Source: Chloroflexota bacterium
GTDB lineage: Bacteria; Chloroflexota; Anaerolineae; UBA4142
Length of the DNA: 56,641 nucleotides
NCBI GenBank assembly: GCA_016223105.1
Contig: JACRPR010000061.1
Coordinates: 1-56,641 of the forward strand
Direction of reading: 5' to 3'
In this document: one piece after another, positions 7,845 to 15,516 of the stretch
Numbering within the stretch: the stretch's first letter is position 1
How the letters are laid out: each line of letters starts with the position of its first letter
The notes under the pieces: generated by a model
What the model was told of the DNA's origin: nothing
Database searches by the model: none
The model's input: the letters and a program-made list of their open reading frames with translations, nothing else
Translations under genes and position numbers: made by a program

Positions 7845-9137
7845 ATGCCACGCGAACATTTTTATACAATTGTATTGATTGCATTCGCTCTCGCGCTCGC
7901 CGCCTGTTCTCCCACCGCCGCACCGACCGCGCCCTCCGCGCCCGCCACCGCGCCGACTGCGATTGCTGTATCCACACTCGCACCGACCGCAACCCCGACG
8001 CTCACTTTAACTCCGCTTCCAACTTTTACGCCAACCATCACACCCACGCCCGCGCCCGACTCATCCGCCGCGCTTGCGCTTGCGCGAACCCAGATCAAAA
8101 ATTTCAACGAAAAAGATTTTACTGTCAGCGCGACCTGGCTCGCGGATAAACGCGCGCTTGTTGTGATTCAATCGAAAACTACTACCGACGCGTGGGTGCT
8201 GTTGCCCGCCGCGAAAGAGTTGACCCAGGTTCCCACCACCGCCGGACCCGAAGGGAAAATTTCCCTAGTTCGTTTTGGTGTTGACGAAAAAAACGGCAAA
8301 CTGGTGGGCTATACCGCTTTCTCCAACGAGACGGTGGGAAAATGGGACGCGCAAAAAGGATATACCGTATTTGTTCCCGAAGGCGAAAAAAAGTTTTACT
8401 GGACTAACTGGCAGGGTAAAGAGCAATGGCTAACTGTCTTGCCAATAAACCCAGACCTTGGCGGCACACCCCAGGATTTACTAACCGCCCTCAGCCGCCC
8501 CACCCTCTCCCGCGGCAGGTCGTTTCCAGTTGTGGTATGGGAACCTTCAGGTCTCGCTAAAGAGCCATTTATCTTTGATGATTCTGCGAGCTATCTCGAG
8601 AGATTATTAACTGATCCAGAAGTAGTTAGGTCGCTAAACGGACTGGGCTTGCATAATTTACCCAGGTTTCTTGGTGGGGTAGAAATAAGCAATGATATGG
8701 GTCCCTCGCGGAATAACCCGAATAGGCAAGATTTTATGTTCTCGCTGGGCAATAGAGGTCTTATCTTATGGATGAACGCCAAAACCTTAACACCATCAGA
8801 GAACAAGGGAATTGGTTGGGGCGGTGGTGGTGTAATGACACCTGATGGAAATTTCGCCTTGGCAAGTAAGGGTACGATAACGCTTATTCTCGCGCTGGCT
8901 GATCGTGAGGCTGGGTTGTGGGCAAAATATGGCTCAGATCCAAGGACTAATGATTTTAGTCAAAAAGAGCTTAGAGCGAATTCAATTAGGGTATACGAAG
9001 AAATTGCTGGCAAAGGATTAGACACAGGGATTGCAAATTTAGGACAAAGAATTGCGTATCTGAAGGGTGTGGGCGGACTCTTACCAGGTCAAGCGGTGAT
9101 CCAGAGTAGTGTTATGAGCAATCAAGAAAAACAGTAA
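7845..9137 (+). CDS. Secreted lipoprotein with Thr/Pro linker, unknown function
   Basis: A 430-residue protein that begins with a lipoprotein signal peptide (IAFALALAACS, lipobox Cys at residue 21). A Thr/Pro/Ala-rich linker follows to about residue 70 (TATPTLTLTPLPTFTPTITP), the style common in Chloroflexota envelope proteins. The globular part starts at about residue 78. It contains an Ala/Gln-rich helix and beta segments (FTVSATWLADKRALVVIQSK, TVGKWDAQKGYTVFVPEGEK). The second half (from ~260) has Gly/Asn-rich loops and an internal IGWGGGGVMTPDGN stretch. I recognise no catalytic motif or named family. ATG 7845 is 12 bases past the hepT stop with GGAGGG in front. The base composition after position 8500 is lower in GC than its neighbours. 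Confidence 0.7.
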   Translation: MPREHFYTIVLIAFALALAACSPTAAPTAPSAPATAPTAIAVSTLAPTATPTLTLTPLPTFTPTITPTPAPDSSAALALARTQIKNFNEKDFTVSATWLADKRALVVIQSKTTTDAWVLLPAAKELTQVPTTAGPEGKISLVRFGVDEKNGKLVGYTAFSNETVGKWDAQKGYTVFVPEGEKKFYWTNWQGKEQWLTVLPINPDLGGTPQDLLTALSRPTLSRGRSFPVVVWEPSGLAKEPFIFDDSASYLERLLTDPEVVRSLNGLGLHNLPRFLGGVEISNDMGPSRNNPNRQDFMFSLGNRGLILWMNAKTLTPSENKGIGWGGGGVMTPDGNFALASKGTITLILALADREAGLWAKYGSDPRTNDFSQKELRANSIRVYEEIAGKGLDTGIANLGQRIAYLKGVGGLLPGQAVIQSSVMSNQEKQ

Positions 9138-9213
9138 AGAGGATTTATGTACTTCTGTCCACTTTTAATTACGCCTTGATTTTTCTTCCTTGGGTTGTCA
9201 TAGTGAAAGAAGG

Positions 9214-10164
9214 ATGGGGAAAGTTGTCGTCGCTTTGACTTTACTGGTCTTGGTTTTCGCGAGTGGTTCGGTGGCGTGGGGTTGCAACCCAAATGTTGAG
9301 ATCTGTATGGATGGTGGCGGTGATCCCAGTACCTGCACGACTTATTGCGACGGAGGAAATAATGAATATCCTGAATCTCCATCGGGCAACGGCGGTCCGC
9401 CGCCTGATATTGCTGGCTTAATAAAAGATAGCCTTACAGTCTACCCAGCTCCTTTTGAATGTGGCACTAATTGCACCGCGAGCTGCAGTAATCCCTCCTG
9501 CGACACCTTGATTATCAACGACGGTGGGGTGGTGACGACCTGGGTGTCGAATACGGCGGGTGGATTCGGCGGCGGCGACCCAGATCCCAGTGATAGTTGC
9601 ACCCCCACTTTGGTCAACTATGGATTTAATTGCCCGACGACAATCGGCAACTGCACAAATAATTGTAGCGATGTTTTTCAATGCACCCGCGTCTGCTGTC
9701 CTGCGGCGATTGCGCCGAGCGCCCCCGTGTTATTGTCCCCGCCAAACGGAACGAATAATTTATTTCTTTTTCCCGAACTCCAAGTCACCAAATTTGGTAA
9801 CGTATCCAACTGGGGTTTAGCGCCAACCAATGGGGCTAATGCCAACTGTGCCAACAACAACAATACGATGAATTGGTATGTAGACAAAGACATCAACAAA
9901 GTCAGCGCCGCGACTGGCGGGTCGGGCGCGAACACGCTTGGCTGGTGTTCAAAAACGGCAGTTCCGCCTGGCTCTCTTGATTTGAATGATGACAGGTGGA
10001 GGTGCTTCATTACTGGCGGGGCAGAGTACGCCACGACCTATTACTGGAAAGCCCAGGCGTGCAACGGCTCGTTGTGCGCCAGCAGTCCTGTTTGGAGTTT
10101 TACCACCGTGCCGCTCTCGGGCTGGTGGCAGAGCCAGATGGGGGATGTGTTTGGCAAAGCATAA
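9214..10164 (+). CDS. Secreted Cys-rich protein with fibronectin-like C-terminal half
   Basis: A 316-residue exported protein. ATG 9214 (after GAAAGAAGG) is preferred over an in-frame start 24 bases upstream because it begins a clean signal peptide (VVVALTLLVLVFASGSVAWG). The first mature residue is Cys, although the site is not a classical lipobox. Residues 20-170 are rich in Cys, Asn and Gly with pairs such as CTTYC, CSNPSC and CTNNC, suggesting disulfides outside the cell. From about residue 170 (APVLLSPPNGTNN, then YYWKAQACNGS..WSFTTV) the sequence resembles a fibronectin type III or Ig-like beta domain. The end, GWWQSQMGDVFGKA, looks like the start of a further domain that is cut short, next to the duplicated response-regulator fragment. 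No enzymatic motif is seen. Confidence 0.65.
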   Translation: MGKVVVALTLLVLVFASGSVAWGCNPNVEICMDGGGDPSTCTTYCDGGNNEYPESPSGNGGPPPDIAGLIKDSLTVYPAPFECGTNCTASCSNPSCDTLIINDGGVVTTWVSNTAGGFGGGDPDPSDSCTPTLVNYGFNCPTTIGNCTNNCSDVFQCTRVCCPAAIAPSAPVLLSPPNGTNNLFLFPELQVTKFGNVSNWGLAPTNGANANCANNNNTMNWYVDKDINKVSAATGGSGANTLGWCSKTAVPPGSLDLNDDRWRCFITGGAEYATTYYWKAQACNGSLCASSPVWSFTTVPLSGWWQSQMGDVFGKA

Positions 10165-10172
10165 GGTGGGTC

Positions 10173-10240
10173 ATTGAAAAAACAACGCGTCTTGATTGTG
10201 GATGATGAACCGGAAACGCTCAAGTACGTCGGCGCGAATT
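10173..10240. repeat. 68-bp direct repeat, copy 1 (response-regulator 5' end)
   Basis: These 68 bases are identical to 11010-11077, which include the start codon and first 22 codons of the OmpR-type regulator. The unique segment between the copies is 769 bases. Confidence 0.95.
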
Positions 10241-10266
10241 GTCCAACTCACGCCGAGATGATATAA
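10174..10266 (+). pseudogene. Truncated response-regulator fragment
   Basis: From TTG 10174 the frame encodes the acidic pocket start of a receiver domain (KKQRVLIVDDEPETLKYVGA) identical to the intact regulator. It then runs into unrelated sequence and stops at 10264-10266 after 30 residues. It is a remnant created by the duplication described at 10173 and cannot form a receiver domain. Confidence 0.85.
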
Positions 10267-10346
10267 TCCGCGCAAAGGAAGATGTGCGTTTTGCCGCGCG
10301 CGAACGCGTGCGCGCTCACGCGCGGAATTTTTGGGGAGAATAAATT

Positions 10347-10727
10347 ATGACCGAAATTATCTTGAGAGAATCCGCGCTGGTCGAAGCCGTGAATCAAGTC
10401 GCCGAACGCGAAGGACTTGCCGGTGACGATTTCGTTGCCGAGGCAGTCCGCCATCGCCTCGCGGTCTATCGGCAGAAACGCATTTGGGCGGAAACCGAAA
10501 CCTGGTATGCTTTGCCAGCCGAAACGCGCAAACAATTCTCTGGCAAGTTTGTTGCAATGTTTGAAGGAAAAGTTGTTGACACTGATCCGGATCGCTTGAC
10601 CCTCTATTATCGCATACGCGAACGGCTTGGTCGGCGACCGGTGTTGATCGTCGAGGGCGGCGCTCAAGCGATGCCGGTCTATCGCATCCGTTCGCCGCGA
10701 CACGCGCGAGGCGACGATGCGCGCTGA
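10347..10727 (+). CDS. DUF5678-like small protein of a retropepsin-linked pair
   Basis: A 126-residue protein starting at ATG 10347 after GGGGAGAATAAATT, with a TATAAT-like box at about 10262. The N-terminal half is helical and resembles a ribbon-helix-helix or antitoxin-like segment (ESALVEAVNQVAEREGLAGD). The second half has the pattern of DUF5678-type domains: FVAMFEGKVVDTDPDRLTLY followed by IRERLGRRPVLIVEGG. In many genomes such a protein is encoded just before a small retroviral-type aspartic protease, and the next frame here is exactly such a gene in damaged form, overlapping by 11 bases. The pair lies inside the 68-bp repeat-bounded segment, so it may have arrived as a unit. Confidence 0.6.
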   Translation: MTEIILRESALVEAVNQVAEREGLAGDDFVAEAVRHRLAVYRQKRIWAETETWYALPAETRKQFSGKFVAMFEGKVVDTDPDRLTLYYRIRERLGRRPVLIVEGGAQAMPVYRIRSPRHARGDDAR

Positions 10728-10972
10728 ATATGATCGCGCCAAGATTCCAGCCGCGCCGGTGCTTGCGATCAGGTTGAGCGCGCCGGGCGAATCGCCATTT
10801 CGAGAATCGCGTCTTGCCCGGCATAGAAGTTGTCGGCGTCGAAGATGAATCTGCGGAAGACGATCAAGCGCAAGAAATAATCCTGGGTCGAAATGTGTTG
10901 AACCGATTAATCCTGTTGCTGGATGGACCGAACGAACAAACCGAAATTTTGGAGCGTCGTCCAAGCCGTTAG
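10717..10972 (+). pseudogene. Retropepsin-like aspartic protease, active-site segment deleted
   Basis: ATG 10717 opens a frame (MRAEYDRAKIPAAPVLAIRL..FRESRLA) typical of the N-terminal strand of small clan-AA aspartic proteases paired with DUF5678 proteins. Directly afterwards the reading must change by +1 to continue as LPGIEVVGVEDES..IILGRNVLNRLILLLDG, the C-terminal ILGRNVLN motif of the family, ending at TAG 10970-10972. The part that should hold the catalytic DTG motif and flap, some 30-40 residues, is missing. I infer an internal deletion of around 100 bases that also shifted the frame. The product is expected to be inactive. Confidence 0.7.
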
Positions 10973-11009
10973 AAGAAACGCTAAAGTCGCGCAAATCTTG
11001 AGGATACCG

Positions 11010-11077
11010 ATTGAAAAAACAACGCGTCTTGATTGTGGATGATGAACCGGAAACGCTCAAGTACGTCGGCGCGAATT
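11010..11077. repeat. 68-bp direct repeat, copy 2 (in the intact regulator)
   Basis: Partner of 10173-10240, covering the first 22 codons of the complete response-regulator gene. Confidence 0.95.
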
Positions 11078-11703
11078 TGCGCGCGCGCGGGTACGACATC
11101 GTTACCGCCGGCGACGGGCGCGCCGCGCTCAAAATCGCGAACGAGACCGCGTTCGATTTGATCGTTCTCGATATTGGAATGCCGGGACTCGACGGCTTTG
11201 AAGTGTGCCAAGCCATTCGCCGCGATTCGGACGTGCCGATTGTGATGCTCAGCGCGCGCGGGCAGGAAAAAGATATTGTGCGCGCGCTCGATCTCGGCGC
11301 GGACGATTATCTGACCAAACCGTTCGGCGCGGAAGAATTGGTCGCGCGCGTGCGCGCGGTGATGCGCCGCGCCACGCCCGCCGCGAGCGCGTCACGTCCA
11401 CCGCTTGTGATCGGCGAATTGAAAATTGATTTCGACGCGCGCCAGGTCGCGATCCAGGATCGCGAGATTCATCTCACGCCGACCGAATATAATTTGCTGA
11501 CGTATCTTGCAAATCACGCGGGCAAAGTGTTGACGCATCGTATGTTATTGCAAGCCGTGTGGGGCGCGGAGTACGCCACCGAGAGCGATTATTTGTGGGC
11601 GTACATCCGGCGGCTCCGGCGCAAACTCGAACCCGACCCGGCAAACCCGCGGTACATTCTCACCGAGCCGGGCGTGGGGTATTCGTTCGCGGCGCGAGAA
11701 TAG
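11011..11703 (+). CDS. OmpR/KdpE-type response regulator
   Basis: A 230-residue two-component regulator. The receiver domain (1-120) has the acidic pair in VDDEP, the phosphoacceptor Asp in LIVLDIGMPG, Ser in MLSARG and Lys in YLTKPFG. The C-terminal winged helix (about 135-228) has the OmpR signature HLTPTEYNLLTYLANHAGKV and RRLRRKLEPDP..GVGYSF. The start is a TTG at 11011, the only codon that begins the first beta strand. A strong terminator follows. It lies about 4.5 kb downstream of the heme-sensor kinase and 0.5 kb upstream of the heme-copper enzyme operon, so control of respiration is a reasonable guess. Its 5' end is duplicated at 10173. Confidence 0.92.
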   Translation: MKKQRVLIVDDEPETLKYVGANLRARGYDIVTAGDGRAALKIANETAFDLIVLDIGMPGLDGFEVCQAIRRDSDVPIVMLSARGQEKDIVRALDLGADDYLTKPFGAEELVARVRAVMRRATPAASASRPPLVIGELKIDFDARQVAIQDREIHLTPTEYNLLTYLANHAGKVLTHRMLLQAVWGAEYATESDYLWAYIRRLRRKLEPDPANPRYILTEPGVGYSFAARE

Positions 11704-11714
11704 ATGCGGATCCG

Positions 11715-11755
11715 AGACCTTCCAGGTTTCCAAAACCTGGAAGGTCTTTTTTTTT
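11715..11755 (+). terminator. Rho-independent terminator after the response regulator
   Basis: A 14-bp stem (AGACCTTCCAGGTT with its complement, four-base loop) is followed by eight T residues. The hairpin sequence also resembles a dispersed palindrome. Confidence 0.9.
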
Positions 11756-11826
11756 CAGGAATTATTCAGGCGCGGCGTGGCGCTATTCAGTCGTTTTTCA
11801 TTAAAAAGTTTTATAAAATTCTGTAA

Positions 11827-12180
11827 ATGGATCAGCCGATGGTGTGGGTGATCAGCCCGGATCCAGATGCCTGTCATTTGATCGGGCTGAATTTGAGCAA
11901 GCGCGGCATGCAGGTTGTCGAAATCTGGATGCGCGATTTGCCCGCCGCATCGTGGGCGAAACCGGATCTGATCGTCATTGACGCAGACGCGCCGGACGAA
12001 ATCGCGTGGCAAACAATTCGCGCGGTGCGCTTAAGCGCGTGGGCGACGCAAGTACCGCTGATTCTGCTCTTGCCGATTGAACCGAGCGCGAGCCAACTTG
12101 CTTCGGCGCAACCGGCGCGCTGGCTTGCCAAGCCGCTCGACGTTGACCAATTGTTGACAATGGTGCGCGAAAATTTGTAG
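11827..12180 (+). CDS. Single-domain receiver-like protein
   Basis: A 117-residue protein with the size and strand order of a CheY-like receiver without an output domain. The candidate phosphoacceptor is the Asp in LIVIDADAPDEIAW, and the Lys in RWLAKPLDVDQLL fits the conserved switch lysine. The acidic pair near the N-terminus is degenerate (VISPDPDAC in place of VDDE), so phosphorylation may be weak or absent. The upstream DNA is AT-rich with TATAAA about 15 bases before the ATG and no Shine-Dalgarno, suggesting a leaderless message. It precedes the heme-copper enzyme genes on the same strand. Confidence 0.75.
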   Translation: MDQPMVWVISPDPDACHLIGLNLSKRGMQVVEIWMRDLPAASWAKPDLIVIDADAPDEIAWQTIRAVRLSAWATQVPLILLLPIEPSASQLASAQPARWLAKPLDVDQLLTMVRENL

Positions 12181-12222
12181 GGCAAATTTTCAAATCTGCC
12201 CAACTTGAGGAGGTGAGCGCGA

Positions 12223-12378
12223 ATGTCGGGTCATCAAATGCCAACTGAACCACCCGCGATGCAATTGTGGTTCGACCGCATTTTCGTGTTGCTCGTGATT
12301 TCGATTTTGATCAGCGGAATTATGTTCAACCTCTGGGGCATCATTGACGCATTTTCAATTCCGCTTGCCAAACCGTAA
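12223..12378 (+). CDS. Small single-helix subunit of the heme-copper enzyme (subunit IIa-like)
   Basis: A 51-residue membrane protein. ATG 12223 follows a strong ribosome binding site (TTGAGGAGGTGAG). A short polar N-terminus (SGHQMPTEPPAMQLWFDR) is followed by one hydrophobic helix (IFVLLVISILISGIMFNLWG). Its size, position before the CuA subunit and single helix match the CbaD/subunit IIa of ba3-type oxidases, which replaces the first helix of subunit II. Assignment rests on context; such short proteins are weakly conserved. Confidence 0.7.
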   Translation: MSGHQMPTEPPAMQLWFDRIFVLLVISILISGIMFNLWGIIDAFSIPLAKP

Positions 12379-12510
12379 CCAATTGCGCGCGAATCATTTT
12401 TTGGATTCGACGCTTTAGCGGGATGCCGTTCAGAAAATAACCGCGTAAACGCGCGACTCCAGAACGCGCGGCAACTCAAAAATTATTCTTCAATGTAGAA
12501 GGAGGAACGT

Positions 12511-13035
12511 ATGCTTGCACCGCCACGAGTTTGGTGGAAACCACTCGGACGCCTGGAAAAAACCTGGCTCTATATCGCGCTCGCGTGGTGCGTGTTCTTG
12601 ACCGCGATGATGCCGCTCTGGTTCATCTACGGCAAACAAAACGTGCCGGTTGAATCGTATCGCACGACGCCGGAGCAACATCAAAAAGCGACCGAAGCGT
12701 TCGCCGCGAAATACAAGGTCGGCGAAGAAACGGCGCTAAAAATTCCGGTCGTCGCGCCGCCGCCCGGCGATATTTATATGTACGGCAAAACCTGGAGCTG
12801 GTATCCGATCTTGAAACTCAAGAAAGGACAAACCTATCGCCTGCATTTATCGTCGCTCGATTTGCAACACGGTTTTTCGCTCCAACCCTCGAACCTGAAC
12901 TTTATGGTTCTGCCGCATTACGATTACGTCATCACGCTCACACCGTCATCGAGCGGAACATACTCGGTCGTCTGCAACGAGTATTGCTTTGTCGGGCATC
13001 ACTTGATGGTCGGCAAGATCGTCGTGCAAGACTAG
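12511..13035 (+). CDS. Heme-copper enzyme subunit II with CuA site
   Basis: A 174-residue subunit II. After one N-terminal membrane helix (WLYIALAWCVFLTAMMPLWF) comes a periplasmic cupredoxin domain. The binuclear CuA ligands are complete: His in SSLDLQHGFS, then CNEYCFVGHHLM, which gives CxxxCxxxHxxM with the usual Glu backbone ligand. This domain accepts electrons from a cytochrome c or blue copper protein. ATG 12511 follows GAAGGAGGAACGT. It is 10 bases upstream of subunit I. Length and single helix fit B-type (ba3) subunits II and also the CuA subunit of CuA-type NO reductases. Confidence 0.92.
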   Translation: MLAPPRVWWKPLGRLEKTWLYIALAWCVFLTAMMPLWFIYGKQNVPVESYRTTPEQHQKATEAFAAKYKVGEETALKIPVVAPPPGDIYMYGKTWSWYPILKLKKGQTYRLHLSSLDLQHGFSLQPSNLNFMVLPHYDYVITLTPSSSGTYSVVCNEYCFVGHHLMVGKIVVQD

Positions 13036-13045
13036 GAGGTCAACA

Positions 13046-14764
13046 ATGGCTGTTGCATCAATTCCGATGGATAAACAAGCCGCGACATTTCGCACCTGTC
13101 CCGTAACCACATTCAAAGTGGACCTCGCGGCTGAAAAATTGATCATCGCGAACGCGGTTGCCGCGGTCGTGTTTCTCGCGATCGGCGGAATTTTTTCTTT
13201 GCTGATCGGCTTGACGCGTGTGCCCGCGATTCATCTTTTGCCGGCGAATTGGTTTTATCGTTCCGTTACCGGACACGGTCTCGATATGCTCGTCGTGTGG
13301 ATCGTGTTTTTTGAAATTGCCGGGCTGATCTTTGGCACCGCGATTATGCTGAACGCGCGCGTCGTCGCGCCGAAATTCGGCTGGTTCAATTTCGGGCTGA
13401 TGCTCGTCGGCGCGTTGATCGTCAATGTGATGGTCTTGATCGGCGACGAGTCCGCGGTGATGTTCACCGCGTACGTGCCGCTCAAAGCGCCGCCGCTCTT
13501 TTATCTCGGCATCATCCTCTTCGCCGTCGGCGCATTGCTCGCGGTGATTATGTCGTTCGTCAACGTCGTCGTCGCGAAACGCGAAGGCAAACTCAACGGC
13601 TCTCTGCCACTTGTTGTGTTCGGTCTCATCACTGCCGCGATTCTCGCGATCTACACTCTGCTGAATGGCGCGCTCGCGTACGTCCCGGCATTTCTCTACT
13701 CGCTCGAAGTGATTCCATCGCCGGACGCCGCGTTGTATCGCAACTTGATGTGGGGCTTTGGGCATCCCGCGCAACAAGTCAATCTCGCCGCGATGGTCGC
13801 GGTGTGGTACGCGCTCGCGTGGATCACGACCGGCGCGAATCCGATCAACGAAAAATTTTCGCGCGTCGCGTTCATCCTCTATCTCTTTTTCATCAACCTG
13901 GGATCCGCGCACCACTTGCTCGTTGACCCCGGTTTGTCGTTCGGCTTCAAAGCGACCAACACCTCGTACGGAATGTACCTCGCGGTGTTGGGCAGTCTGA
14001 TTCACGCGTTCTCGATTCCGGCGGCGGTCGAAGTTGCGCTCCGCAAACAAGGTCATCGCCAGGGATTATTGGGCTGGCTTCGCAACGCACCGTGGAAAGA
14101 ACCAGGTTTCGGCGGAATGGTCGTCTCGATGGTGATGTTCGGTTGGATCGGCGGCGTGACCGGCGTCGTCATCGGCACCGAGCAGTTGAATATGATCGTG
14201 CACAACACTCTGCGCGTGCCCGGGCACTTTCACGCGACCGTTGTCGGCGGCACCACGACCGCGTTTATGGCGTTGACGTACTATCTCATTCCGCTCGTGT
14301 TCCGGCGCGAATTGAAATTCAAAAATGTCGCGTCGTGGCAACCGTACGTTTTCGGTTTGGGAATGTTGCTCGTCGCGATTGGTTTCATCGCGACCGGCTT
14401 GCAAGGTGTGTCGCGGCGGCACTGGGACATTTCGTTCGCGCAAGCCGCGTTCCCATCGGCGATTCCCGGCACGGTGGACTTGACGCTCGCGATTGCCGGC
14501 ATCGGCGTGGTGATCGCGTTTATCGGCGGCGGAATGTATCTGTGGGTCGTGCTCGCGTCGGTATTCACCGGCAAAAAGACGGAAGCGAACGCGTTGATGT
14601 TGATTACGCCAATGTGGTCGCAACCAAAGATCGCGGATGAAGAAGCGGAACACTTGCAACCGCGCGGCACGTTCGCGTTGGTGATCGTTTACCTCTTTTT
14701 CTTCGCCGCGTACTATCTCTCGAACTGGTGGTTGCTCGGCGGACGCGTGTGGGGAATTCGGTAG
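13046..14764 (+). CDS. B-type heme-copper oxidoreductase subunit I lacking the active-site Tyr
   Basis: A 572-residue polytopic protein and the catalytic subunit. All six metal-binding His can be placed: His77 (TGHGLDM) and His396 for the low-spin heme, His394 (RVPGHFHAT) for the high-spin heme, and His240, His289 and His290 for CuB. In oxygen reductases of this type the first CuB ligand is in HPxxY and the Tyr is cross-linked to it. Here the sequence is GHPAQQVN, with Gln at residue 244. The equivalent of Thermus Tyr244 is also lost (Val251), although a later Tyr is kept (Tyr255). Two Tyr occur in the next helix region (TSYGMYLAVL, 308 and 311). Catalysis may therefore be NO reduction or altered O2 chemistry. 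Ribosome binding site AGGAGG at 13034. Confidence 0.9.
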   Translation: MAVASIPMDKQAATFRTCPVTTFKVDLAAEKLIIANAVAAVVFLAIGGIFSLLIGLTRVPAIHLLPANWFYRSVTGHGLDMLVVWIVFFEIAGLIFGTAIMLNARVVAPKFGWFNFGLMLVGALIVNVMVLIGDESAVMFTAYVPLKAPPLFYLGIILFAVGALLAVIMSFVNVVVAKREGKLNGSLPLVVFGLITAAILAIYTLLNGALAYVPAFLYSLEVIPSPDAALYRNLMWGFGHPAQQVNLAAMVAVWYALAWITTGANPINEKFSRVAFILYLFFINLGSAHHLLVDPGLSFGFKATNTSYGMYLAVLGSLIHAFSIPAAVEVALRKQGHRQGLLGWLRNAPWKEPGFGGMVVSMVMFGWIGGVTGVVIGTEQLNMIVHNTLRVPGHFHATVVGGTTTAFMALTYYLIPLVFRRELKFKNVASWQPYVFGLGMLLVAIGFIATGLQGVSRRHWDISFAQAAFPSAIPGTVDLTLAIAGIGVVIAFIGGGMYLWVVLASVFTGKKTEANALMLITPMWSQPKIADEEAEHLQPRGTFALVIVYLFFFAAYYLSNWWLLGGRVWGIR

Positions 14765-14775
14765 TGTGAGAATCA

Positions 14776-14808
14776 AGACCCGAAGGGTTTTAGAAACCCT
14801 TCGGGTCT
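14776..14808. repeat. Palindromic repeat, GACCCGAAGGGTTT family
   Basis: A perfect inverted repeat (AGACCCGAAGGGTTT with its complement). Near-identical copies are at 53884-53917 and, diverged, at 51601-51634. It could terminate the oxidase operon but lacks a T-tract. Confidence 0.75.
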
Positions 14809-14820
14809 GGTGATTTCAAA

Positions 14821-15516
14821 ATGGCACTCGCATTTTTTCTTGGGCTCGTCAGCAGTCTCGGTCACTGCGTCTGAATGTGCAGTGGCGTCAGCATTTTGTT
14901 CGCGCGCCGCGGCATCGCGACGACGCGCACACAATTCGCGATATTGCATCTCGGTCGCATCATCACGTACGCGATCCTGGGATTGACCGCGGGCGCGATC
15001 ACGCACACCGCGAACGCGATGATGCACCACGACGATCACGCGTCGCCCGCGTTAAACAATTGGCAAGGCGCGCTCGCGCTGGTTGGCGCGCTCGTCGCGT
15101 TTTATTTCGCGCTCGCGTTGCTGGGACGCGTGCCATCGCCGGAAATAATTTTTGTGAACGTAACGCGCGGTTGGGGACAAATGATTCAGCGTTTGCCCGC
15201 GCGTGTGCCTGCCGCGCCGTTCGTGTTCGGTCTCGCGTGGGGCTTACTGCCGTGCGCTTTGGTGTTGACCGCACTCGTAATGTCTGCGTCCGCCGGTTCG
15301 CCGCTCGCGAGCGCGGCGACGATGCTCGCGTTCGGACTCGGCACATTGCCCGCGCTCGTCGGCGTCAGTTTAATCGCGCAGACGCGCGCGCTTGCACTAC
15401 CGCGCCACATTGCCGCGTTCGTCATATTTTTATTTGGCGCGCAAATGGCATTGCGCGGCTTTGCGGCGTGGGGCATCATCGCGCACGCGCATTTCGGAGG
15501 ACTCGCGCTGTGGTAA
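14821..15516 (+). pseudogene. TauE/SafE-like (COG2836) membrane protein with an in-frame TGA
   Basis: The frame from ATG 14821 reads MALAFFLGLVSSLGHCV, then TGA at 14872-14874, then MCSGVSILFARRG and on to 15516. In the family this site is GHCVGMCGG, so the TGA replaces a Gly codon (GGA to TGA is one base). The rest, about 213 residues with six helices, is intact, including the second Pro/Cys helix PFVFGLAWGLLPCALVLTAL. Members next to oxidase genes are linked to copper handling, and the copper ATPase overlaps its end. Restart at ATG 14875 would give a protein without the first helix and the first Cys of the HCxxMC site. TGA is a normal stop in neighbouring genes, so recoding is unlikely. Confidence 0.75.

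Noticed and set aside
13058..14056. A 332-residue minus-strand frame opposite the heme-copper subunit I gene.
   Set aside because: It is a shadow of a gene with clear active-site motifs on the plus strand.
14872..14874. Selenocysteine or glycine recoding of the TGA codon in the TauE-like gene.
   Set aside because: No SECIS-like hairpin is seen just downstream, Gly is expected at this site, and TGA is a normal stop in adjacent genes such as the histidine kinase.
14877..15509. A long in-frame extension in front of the P-type ATPase (about 211 residues).
   Set aside because: It is the shadow of the TauE-like gene in another frame, with Arg/His-rich, non-homologous sequence. The ATPase domain begins at GTG 15510.
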